DNA of 7,321 bases, taken from Sulfurovum sp. (lineage in GTDB: Bacteria; Campylobacterota; Campylobacteria; Campylobacterales; Sulfurovaceae). Each line of letters begins with the position of its first letter. Position 1 is the stretch's first letter. The stretch spans positions 1-7,321 of the forward strand of contig WFYB01000054.1 in the NCBI GenBank assembly GCA_015490315.1, in the 5' to 3' direction. The notes below the pieces were generated by a model. The model was not told the DNA's origin. It worked only from the letters and a program-made list of their open reading frames with translations, and did no database searches. Shown piece after piece: positions 1-4,964 of this stretch. Made by a program: the position numbers and the translations under genes.

Positions 1-166
1 ACTGCGCATGAAGGTCAAAAGCAGTACCCATCTCGAGGACGATGCCTTTATGCGGCTGGGTGCCAAAGGGGTGATACGCCCCGACAGCAGCTCTATCCAG
101 ATCGTGCTGGGTACCCGTGCAGAAGCAGTCGCAGAAGAGATCAGGGAGATGCTGAAGCGCATTTAA
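1..166 (+). CDS. nagE: PTS permease, EIIB domain C-terminus (partial, likely GlcNAc-specific)
   Basis: This is the 3' end of a gene that starts left of the window; the reading frame begins with the codon at position 2 and stops with TAA at 164-166. The 54 visible residues match the end of the glucose/GlcNAc-family EIIB domain: an LRMKV strand, then DDAFMRLGAKGVIR, then a SIQIVLGTRAEAVAEEI segment. From memory of the family this resembles E. coli NagE (GATGVIKL...TIQVIVGTKAES) more than PtsG. EIIB takes phosphate from EIIA on a cysteine, which would lie roughly ten residues upstream and is out of view, and passes it to the sugar during transport by EIIC. The protein ends right after the EIIB domain, so EIIA is not fused behind it. 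That fits the separate EIIA gene next to nagA about 3 kb away, and nagA supports GlcNAc as substrate. Family is confident; sugar specificity is inferred. Confidence 0.8.
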   Translation, partial: LRMKVKSSTHLEDDAFMRLGAKGVIRPDSSSIQIVLGTRAEAVAEEIREMLKRI

Positions 167-180
167 AACCCCTTTAAGAC

Positions 181-203
181 TTGGTTAGCTGTAGATTAAC
201 CAA
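181..203. repeat. 7-bp perfect inverted repeat after the PTS gene
   Basis: TTGGTTA (181-187) and TAACCAA (197-203) are exact reverse complements around a 9-nt loop, 14 bases after the PTS stop codon and just upstream of the extended -10 box at 208. The stem is AT-rich and followed by a mixed pyrimidine stretch, not a clean T run, so it is a weak terminator candidate. Lying across the -35 area of the following promoter, it could equally be an operator for a dimeric regulator. Neither role is shown by the sequence. Confidence 0.4.
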
Positions 204-207
204 CTCT

Positions 208-216
208 TGTTATACT
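208..216 (+). promoter_or_regulatory. Extended -10 promoter for the lipoprotein gene
   Basis: TGTTATACT fits the extended -10 pattern TGnTATAAT with one mismatch in the hexamer. No good -35 hexamer lies 16-18 bp upstream, which is common where the extended TG compensates and in Campylobacterota vegetative promoters. Transcription would begin near 222-224, about 10 nt before the ATG at 233 or about 22 nt before the alternative TTG start at 245. Confidence 0.45.
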
Positions 217-232
217 TTTACCCAATAACCCT

Positions 233-1303
233 ATGGAGCATAGATTGAGACACCTTGTACTTTTGGTACTTCTGTTCTTGCTGAACGGATGTGCACTAAA
301 CCGACTCTTTTTGTCTGATGAGATAGACAAGGTCAATGTCGTCAAATATACCCCTTATGTCAAGCATCATCGTGCCTATTTTACCCGTACGAACCTGCAG
401 CCCGTCATCGACCATCACAAATATCTCTTTCTCTATAACCCCAAAAAACAGGATCTCGCACTCCTGCTTCATCGCAATGGGCACTACTTTCTCTACAGTT
501 TCACCAAGCCCCAAAACCGTGTGCTCAAACTCAAGCGCAAAGGCAAAGTCTCCCAAAGAAGCCTCCTGCGTTCCTTTGCAAAAGCGGGCTACCATATCGC
601 CAACCTTACCAGACTCGGCTTCGATGCCAAAGCGGGTCTGCGTCGCTACAAGGGTGTCAAGACGCTGATGATAGAGGTCAAAGACTATCGAAAACTCAAA
701 AAACGCTACGAGTCGGCGATCAAGCACTATCAGGCAGCCAAAGTACTGCGTATCCGCACACCTCTACCCAAAAAGTTTGTCAACTCCTACCTCATCTACT
801 ACTACAAGCGTGCCAAGACAACGGCACAGAAACAGGCACTGCAGCGCATCGCCAAAAAGCTGCATATTACACTGCCCGGCAGCGGACACCGTACACACAA
901 AGTGCCTACCACACGCACCAAGGTACCAAGCAGTACTTCTGTACCAAATGATGCACCCAAAACGAATCCTGCAACACCAGACTCTACAGAAGAGAAGGAG
1001 ACCGAAACCATAAGCTACATAGAGCCGCAGCCGACAACAAAGCCCTACCCCTACTACCTGCATCAGGCATCACTCTATGAACTGAGCAACTACCTTGACG
1101 ATCCGCAAAGCCGCCGTGATATAAGCTACGGACGCTACCGTATACTCAAACGCCGCCTTGCCAAGCTCAAAGAGGAGGAGCTGCTTCAAGAGGGCTCCCT
1201 CGAATCACTGATAGCCGCCTACAAAAAAAACAAAAATCCGCAATTCAAACAGCGCATCCTTGAACTGCTCAAAAAGAAACAGGAAGAGGAATCAGGCAGC
1301 TAA
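233..1303 (+). CDS. Unrecognised lipoprotein with Thr/Pro linker and C-terminal helical repeats
   Basis: I do not recognise this family. The N-terminus is a lipoprotein signal peptide: basic MEHRLRH, a Leu/Val core (residues 8-17), then lipobox LNGC with Cys20 as the lipidated residue. The +2 residue is Ala, which by the E. coli rule would allow outer-membrane sorting. Residues 21-215 are strongly basic and rich in Lys, Arg, Tyr and His. Residues 216-272 form a Thr/Pro/Ser-rich linker. Residues 280-353 are charged and helical and hold two similar units (SLYELSNYL...RYRILKRRL and SLESLIAAY...KQRILELLKKK), suggesting a short duplicated helix-turn-helix repeat. No enzyme motif is visible. Start choice is open: ATG 233 has no Shine-Dalgarno, whereas TTG 245 has GGAG at 235-238 with 6-nt spacing and would still leave a 15-residue signal peptide before the Cys. 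It is read in the same direction as the PTS gene but seems to have its own promoter. Confidence 0.85.
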   Translation: MEHRLRHLVLLVLLFLLNGCALNRLFLSDEIDKVNVVKYTPYVKHHRAYFTRTNLQPVIDHHKYLFLYNPKKQDLALLLHRNGHYFLYSFTKPQNRVLKLKRKGKVSQRSLLRSFAKAGYHIANLTRLGFDAKAGLRRYKGVKTLMIEVKDYRKLKKRYESAIKHYQAAKVLRIRTPLPKKFVNSYLIYYYKRAKTTAQKQALQRIAKKLHITLPGSGHRTHKVPTTRTKVPSSTSVPNDAPKTNPATPDSTEEKETETISYIEPQPTTKPYPYYLHQASLYELSNYLDDPQSRRDISYGRYRILKRRLAKLKEEELLQEGSLESLIAAYKKNKNPQFKQRILELLKKKQEEESGS

Positions 1304-1314
1304 TTTCCTCTCCT
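1271..1314 (-). terminator. Candidate terminator of the two-component operon, inside the lipoprotein 3' end
   Basis: On the - strand, just past the kinase stop codon, AGGAGAGGAA (1314-1305) can pair with TTCCTCTTCCT (1291-1281) with one bulged base and a 13-nt loop. The T-rich GTTTCTTTTT follows (1280-1271). Stem, loop and T tract are in the right order for an intrinsic terminator of the leftward transcript. The stem is only about half GC and the T run is interrupted by one C, so strength is uncertain. The right arm and T tract lie in the final codons of the convergent lipoprotein gene. Confidence 0.4.
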
Positions 1315-2359
1315 ATGCCATCACCCGGGAGATATCAAGCAATACCCGCGTACCCTGCCCTGTATTGCTTTTGATCTTGATACCGATATGCATCTCATCA
1401 CAAAGCTTTTTGACGATGTGCAGTCCTATACCGATACCGCGATCCTGCTCCTTGTAGTAGCGTTTGAATACTTTGGAGGGTTCGGCGATCCCCTTGCCGG
1501 TATCCTCGATCGTCAAAAGCGTACCGTGCAGTGTGACCGAGACCTGCCCCGCTTTTTTATTGTATTTGCCTGCATTGCTCAGCAAATTGTCAAGAATACG
1601 GACAAAGGCATCTTTGTTCGCTTTGATACGGAACGGTATCACATCAATATGGTATGTCACATCCGGATAGAGCAGCTCGAAGTAGGGAACACGCTCATGG
1701 ATCAACGGCTTGAGGTCAAACTCCTCAACCTGTGTCAGTGTACCGCGTAAAAATGTCTGAAGATTGTTCTGCAAAGAGAGGATAGTCTCAATATTGTTCT
1801 CAAGCCGTTTGATCTTGACATTCTCTCCCACCTCTCTTTTAAAAAGTTTCAAGTTGATCTTCATCGAACTAAGCGGTGTGTTGAAATCATGCAGGATATC
1901 TTTGACAAACTCCTCATTCAGTCGTAGCGCCCTGTGCAGCGGCATCAGAGCATAGATTGAGAAGAGCAGAGAGACCAGTGCGGCAAAGAGCGAATAGATC
2001 AAGAACTTATGCTTCAGTTTCTCTTCGAGCTTTTTGACCCGTGCAATATACTTGCTTTTGGGATAGACCACTTTCATCAGATATTTTTCGGCGGTCGGTA
2101 CAGAAAAGTAGCTGTAGAAGTCACCGTCTTTGTAGAGGATATTCTCCTCCTTGTCCTTTCCTTTGTCTACGAAATCTGTCTGCAGACCTTCACACTGTAT
2201 CGTGTAGGCACAGAGTTTCATCTCTACCTGTATCTTCTCTTCTATCTCGAGTTTTTTAACCTGATACTCATGCCAGAAGTTGATCGCCAGCAGGATCTCC
2301 AGCAGGACAAAGAAGATCAAAAAACTCTTTAGGAAAGATTCTATCTCATAAGTCTTCAA
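1313..2359 (-). CDS. Membrane sensor histidine kinase
   Basis: A 348-residue two-component kinase. It has an N-terminal membrane segment (about 10-28), a periplasmic domain of about 90 residues, a second membrane segment (about 119-139), a dimerisation/phosphoacceptor region with H-box HDFNTP (His157), and a HATPase domain. ATPase motifs seen are the N box RILDNLLSNAGKY (Asn258, Asn262), G1 DTGKGIAEP (from Asp286) and G2 RGIGIGLHIVKKL (308-318). Asp158 and Thr161 give the DxxT pattern associated with phosphatase activity toward the partner regulator. The periplasmic domain carries two cysteines six apart (Cys50, Cys56) in LCAYTIQC. There is no PAS or HAMP domain that I can see. The start is TTG at 2359: the preceding in-frame codon is a stop, and AGGGG (2371-2367) sits 7 nt upstream. 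The gene overlaps the response regulator by 14 nt and so is probably translationally coupled to it. The signal sensed is unknown. Confidence 0.93.
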   Translation of the reverse strand: MKTYEIESFLKSFLIFFVLLEILLAINFWHEYQVKKLEIEEKIQVEMKLCAYTIQCEGLQTDFVDKGKDKEENILYKDGDFYSYFSVPTAEKYLMKVVYPKSKYIARVKKLEEKLKHKFLIYSLFAALVSLLFSIYALMPLHRALRLNEEFVKDILHDFNTPLSSMKINLKLFKREVGENVKIKRLENNIETILSLQNNLQTFLRGTLTQVEEFDLKPLIHERVPYFELLYPDVTYHIDVIPFRIKANKDAFVRILDNLLSNAGKYNKKAGQVSVTLHGTLLTIEDTGKGIAEPSKVFKRYYKEQDRGIGIGLHIVKKLCDEMHIGIKIKSNTGQGTRVLLDISRVMA

Positions 2360-2978
2360 TCATATACCCCTGCCCTCTGATATTTTTGATCTCTATTCCC
2401 AGTTTGTTTTTCAATTTTACCAGATTGACCCTCAAAGCATTGGCACTGGGCTGTTCGAGCAGATCCATCAGGGTATAGCTGTCGACGATTTTGTTACGCT
2501 CCATGATCAATGTATGGAAGATATTTTGCTGCACTTCGCCCAGCCCGATCACCTGCCCCCCTTTTTGTACAACACGGTTGAACGGATCGTAGCTCAGATC
2601 ACCAAGCGTGATCATCTCATCGGGCTTCTCATACTTGCTTTTTATCCGTATCACAAGCTCTTCGGGATCAAAAGGTTTTTTGATGTAGTCTTCCGCACCG
2701 ATCTTGAAGCCTTTGGAAATGGAGTTAATATCGGTAAGCGCTGTGATATAGATCGCAGGGGTATCATCCCCCGCCTCTTTGAGTTCGGTGAGCACATCAA
2801 AACCGTCGGTATCAGGAACATTGATATCAAGGATATAAAGATCATAGCGGTTGGAAAATGTAAGATCGAACACCTCTGTGCCACGATGCGCGACATCCAC
2901 CTCATACCCTTCAAGTTCCAGGAACTCTTTGAGGCTTTCACAGAGGATTTTGTCATCTTCAAGTAATAGTATCTTCAT
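2346..2978 (-). CDS. OmpR/PhoB-family response regulator
   Basis: An N-terminal receiver domain (about 1-115) is followed by a winged-helix DNA-binding domain (about 120-210). Counting from the start at 2978, the receiver shows the acidic pair Asp8/Asp9 in LLLEDDK, the phosphoacceptor Asp51 in LYILDINVPDTDGF, conserved Thr79 in IYITAL and Lys101 in the KKPF loop. The C-terminal part ends in the wing hairpin IRGQGYMIED, typical of Trans_Reg_C, and contains the recognition-helix segment NALRVNLVKLKNKLG. Two ATGs lie in tandem (2981 and 2978). I prefer 2978 because GGA at 2988-2986 is then 7 nt upstream, not 4, and because MKILLLEDD is the usual family beginning. At about 210 residues it is slightly short for the family (commonly 220-235). 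It lies 40 nt downstream of the microprotein gene and overlaps its cognate kinase gene. Target promoters are not evident here. Confidence 0.95.
   Translation of the reverse strand: MKILLLEDDKILCESLKEFLELEGYEVDVAHRGTEVFDLTFSNRYDLYILDINVPDTDGFDVLTELKEAGDDTPAIYITALTDINSISKGFKIGAEDYIKKPFDPEELVIRIKSKYEKPDEMITLGDLSYDPFNRVVQKGGQVIGLGEVQQNIFHTLIMERNKIVDSYTLMDLLEQPSANALRVNLVKLKNKLGIEIKNIRGQGYMIEDL
2367..2371 (-). promoter_or_regulatory. Ribosome binding site deciding the TTG start of the kinase
   Basis: AGGGG on the - strand lies 7 nt upstream of TTG 2359-2357, inside the last codons of the response regulator gene. The codon immediately before this TTG in the same frame is TGA, so the frame cannot extend upstream. 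No ATG in frame occurs before the first membrane helix. TTG is therefore the most likely initiator. Confidence 0.65.
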
Positions 2979-3021
2979 CATACTATCCAGTATATAGAAG
3001 ATTGATTAACAAAGTATTACC

Positions 3022-3150
3022 TCATGTATTTTTGGGCGTATCATCTTTGTCTTGGGAATCATCTTTTTTTTTCGGAGATTTCAAAACCACAAAAAACCCG
3101 ATCAGGATCGCCAGATAGAGGATATAGTGTATGATATTGTCTGCAGGCAT
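3022..3150 (-). CDS. 42-residue single-pass membrane microprotein
   Basis: This small reading frame follows EIIA with a TGATG junction, so its ATG (3150-3148) shares one base with the EIIA stop codon. That is a classic coupling arrangement. The product starts MPADNIIHY, has one hydrophobic helix (about residues 6-23, IIHYILYLAILIGFFVVL), then a basic KSPKKK stretch and a hydrophilic tail rich in Asp and Lys ending PKNT. The positive charges right after the helix predict an N-out, C-in topology. The AAA AAA AAA lysine codons form a run of nine A. A GAGGG sequence about 7 nt upstream, within the EIIA gene, could serve as ribosome binding site. I do not recognise a family. Position suggests a small partner of the PTS or of the downstream two-component system. 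It could also be a neutral conserved filler, but the clean TM-plus-charged-tail design and coupling argue that it is translated. Confidence 0.6.
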   Translation of the reverse strand: MPADNIIHYILYLAILIGFFVVLKSPKKKDDSQDKDDTPKNT

Positions 3151-3620
3151 CAGAGCGCCCTCATGATCGCATCGCCCTGTTTGACGACGGTTGTTTTCTT
3201 TTCAAGCTCTTTCATTTTGCTCTCCTCTGTGACGACTATCGGTGTGACGGTATCTTTGGCATGCTGGGCAAGATATGCCATATCCACTTTGATGACCGGA
3301 TCACCCGCTTTGAGCTTCGCTCCTTCTTCGGCAAGGCGCTCAAAACCTCTGCCTTCCAGTGCCACACTCTCCAGCCCAATATGCACCATCACCTCCAGAT
3401 CTTTGTCGCCCTTGATGATATAGGCGTGATTGGTCGGAAATATCTTCGTCACTACCCCCTCTATCGGTGCACAGAAGGTATCTCCTATAGGCAGGATCGC
3501 TACCCCGTCACCTGCAAGTTTGCCTGCAAAAACCTCATCATCTACCTCTTCTATGGGGATCACTTTCCCATCTATGGGTGCATAGATCTCTCTTGGTTTA
3601 CGCTTCATCAATCCAAACAT
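3150..3620 (-). CDS. crr: PTS EIIA component, glucose/GlcNAc (Crr) family
   Basis: This is a 156-residue stand-alone EIIA domain, close in length to E. coli EIIA-Glc (169). It passes phosphate from HPr to the EIIB domain of the sugar permease. Family motifs are clear: APIDGKVIPIEEVDDEVFA near the N-terminus, GDGVAILP (37-44), APIEGVV (51-57), FPTNHAY with the helper His65, VMVHIGLESVALEG with the phosphorylated His80, and GFERLAEEGAKLKAGDPV (92-109). The start ATG at 3620 has GAGG at 3630-3627 with 6-nt spacing and lies 1 nt after the nagA stop. Linkage to nagA and the EIIB-containing permease at the left end suggests it serves GlcNAc uptake. Whether it also has EIIA-Glc-like regulatory roles cannot be seen. 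The short Lys/Arg-containing N-terminus (MFGLMKRKPR) resembles the membrane-associating tail of E. coli EIIA-Glc only loosely. Confidence 0.95.
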   Translation of the reverse strand: MFGLMKRKPREIYAPIDGKVIPIEEVDDEVFAGKLAGDGVAILPIGDTFCAPIEGVVTKIFPTNHAYIIKGDKDLEVMVHIGLESVALEGRGFERLAEEGAKLKAGDPVIKVDMAYLAQHAKDTVTPIVVTEESKMKELEKKTTVVKQGDAIMRAL

Positions 3621-3621
3621 T

Positions 3622-4755
3622 TCAAACCTCTTTTTTATATTTTATCGTGCCGCCTACGATGGTGCTTATGATACCAAAATCCTCATCAAAGATCACGATA
3701 TCCGCATCATAGCCTTGGCGCAGCTGTCCCTTGTTGAGACCCAGCATCCGGGCAGGCAGGCGTGTCACTGCATCGACAGCTTCTATGCGTGTCATCGCCG
3801 TATACTGCACCATATTTGCCAGCGCTTCGTTCATCTTCAGCACCGAGCCCGCCAGCGTACCGTCAGAGAGCAGGGCTTTGCCATCAACCACCTCTACGCT
3901 TCTTCCGCCAAGATCGTACGATCCGCACTTCATACACCCAGCACGCATCGCATCGGTGATCAGCACCAACCGCTCCCTTTTTATCTGATGAACCAGTGAG
4001 AGCATAGCAGGATGCAGATGCACAAGGTCAGCGATGATGTCACAGCTAACATCACTCTCAAAGACCGCTCCAACGATGCCGGGCGCACGGTGGTGCAGAG
4101 GATTCATGGCATTGAACAGGTGCGTTGCATGCGAGATGCCCCATTCGAAACTCTGCTGTGCGATTTCAAACGATGCGTCAGAGTGCCCGATGCTCAAAAT
4201 CACTTCAGGGTAGGTACTGCGCATATCGGCTATAAACTGCTTGGCGCCCTCTACTTCAGGTGCGAGGGTGATCATCTTGATCATCTCCATATAGGGCGCT
4301 ATCAGATCCATATCCGGCTTGCGTACGTAGCGTCTATCCTGCGCCCCGTGCCTGTCTGGGTTGATGAAGGGGCCTTCCAGATGCACACCGAGTATCTGGG
4401 CACCACTGACACTCCCGCCATATTTCCAGACATTCTCAAGCGCTGCAACGATCTCCTCTTCGAACATCGTCATCGTCGTTGCCAAAAAGCCTGTCGTTCC
4501 GCTGCGCAGCAAGGTAGCGGAGAGCTGCTCGAGCGCTTCGGGTGTGGCATCCATCACATCCGCTCCGCCGCTGCCGTGAATATGCAGATCGATAAAGCCG
4601 GCACTCACATAGGCACCCTCCGCATCAATGATCTCTACATCATTCATGCCCAGAGGCAGAGGCACTACCCCCTCTATCTTCTCATCAAACAGCAGCGCAT
4701 GATCCTCGATGATCCTGCCCTCTGTAACGATACGGGCATTGACTATTGCTTTCAT
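3622..4755 (-). CDS. nagA: N-acetylglucosamine-6-phosphate deacetylase
   Basis: NagA hydrolyses GlcNAc-6-phosphate to glucosamine-6-phosphate and acetate in the cytoplasm, the step after PTS import or in cell-wall amino sugar recycling. At 377 residues the length matches the family. Amidohydrolase-fold landmarks are visible: GFIDLHIHG with His58 and His60, GVHLEGPFINP with metal ligand Glu127, IGHSDA with His191, THLFNAMNPLHHRAPG with His212, and LITDAM with catalytic Asp268. The end GYDADIVIFDED returns to the small beta-sandwich domain. The HxH pair is intact here, whereas some NagA proteins (for example E. coli) lack it, so a second metal site is possible. ATG 4755 has no clear Shine-Dalgarno; the inverted-repeat element ends only 17 bp upstream. 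Its stop is 1 nt before the EIIA ATG, so the two are surely co-transcribed. No nagB is in the window. Confidence 0.96.
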   Translation of the reverse strand: MKAIVNARIVTEGRIIEDHALLFDEKIEGVVPLPLGMNDVEIIDAEGAYVSAGFIDLHIHGSGGADVMDATPEALEQLSATLLRSGTTGFLATTMTMFEEEIVAALENVWKYGGSVSGAQILGVHLEGPFINPDRHGAQDRRYVRKPDMDLIAPYMEMIKMITLAPEVEGAKQFIADMRSTYPEVILSIGHSDASFEIAQQSFEWGISHATHLFNAMNPLHHRAPGIVGAVFESDVSCDIIADLVHLHPAMLSLVHQIKRERLVLITDAMRAGCMKCGSYDLGGRSVEVVDGKALLSDGTLAGSVLKMNEALANMVQYTAMTRIEAVDAVTRLPARMLGLNKGQLRQGYDADIVIFDEDFGIISTIVGGTIKYKKEV

Positions 4756-4772
4756 TTATAATCAAAACCGTT

Positions 4773-4951
4773 CAATTTGTGTCGGAATAGGTAGCGACAA
4801 AGGAGCACCCAACCCCTGAAAGGGGCTTGCCTCCACGGCTTTGCATTTGCTCCGACCGTTCCGGTTTCGAAGCTGCAAAAGACAAGCAGTTGTCTTTTGC
4901 TGACGCTTCTCATGTTTGTGACTGCCAGAGCTGCCTATCCGACACAAATTG
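4773..4951. repeat. 179-bp element bounded by long imperfect terminal inverted repeats (MITE-like or structured RNA)
   Basis: The left end 4773-4795 (CAATTTGTGTCGG, then AATAGGTAGC) is the reverse complement of the right end 4930-4951 except for one extra A and one T/C difference, with 14 bp perfect at the tips. The interior is also highly foldable: ACAAA 4797-4801 with TTTGT 4915-4919, GGAGCA 4802-4807 with TGCTCC 4848-4853, CCCCT 4813-4817 with AGGGG 4821-4825, ACCG 4855-4858 with CGGT 4862-4865, and a long hairpin at 4869-4909. On the + strand the right end is followed by six T. It fills the spacer between fadD and nagA and encodes no convincing protein. No target-site duplication is obvious (left flank ACCGTT, right flank TTTTTT). 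The pattern fits a non-autonomous mobile element or a folded RNA; copy number elsewhere in the genome would decide. Confidence 0.65.
4869..4909. repeat. Strong hairpin inside the 179-bp element
   Basis: GCAAAAGACAA (4875-4885) and TTGTCTTTTGC (4890-4900) are perfect reverse complements around a 4-nt GCAG loop. The stem extends through GAAGC (4869-4873) and GCTTC (4905-4909) across a small asymmetric internal loop (T on one side, TGAC on the other). No T tract follows on either strand, so it is not a standard intrinsic terminator. It is the most stable-looking subdomain of the element. Confidence 0.6.
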
Positions 4952-4964
4952 TTTTTTATAGAGT

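Noticed and set aside
2989..2994. TATACT on the - strand as a -10 box for the response regulator
   Set aside because: Transcription would start only about 4 nt before the start codon and downstream of the likely Shine-Dalgarno GGA, and no -35 hexamer fits at 16-18 bp.
4012..4761. Long open frame on the + strand opposite nagA
   Set aside because: It is antisense to a clear nagA with all catalytic motifs, and its translation is rich in His, Cys and Arg with no domain. The same applies to the long + strand frame opposite fadD (4968-6020).
4813..4825. CCCCT/AGGGG mini-hairpin as an independent terminator
   Set aside because: It has a three-base loop and no T tract on either strand. It is better seen as part of the larger folded element.
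4773..4951. The element as an integron attC site, 6S RNA or CRISPR
   Set aside because: It lacks the attC core sites (RYYYAAC/GTTRRRY), it has several branched hairpins and not one long rod with a central bubble, and it has no regularly spaced direct repeats.
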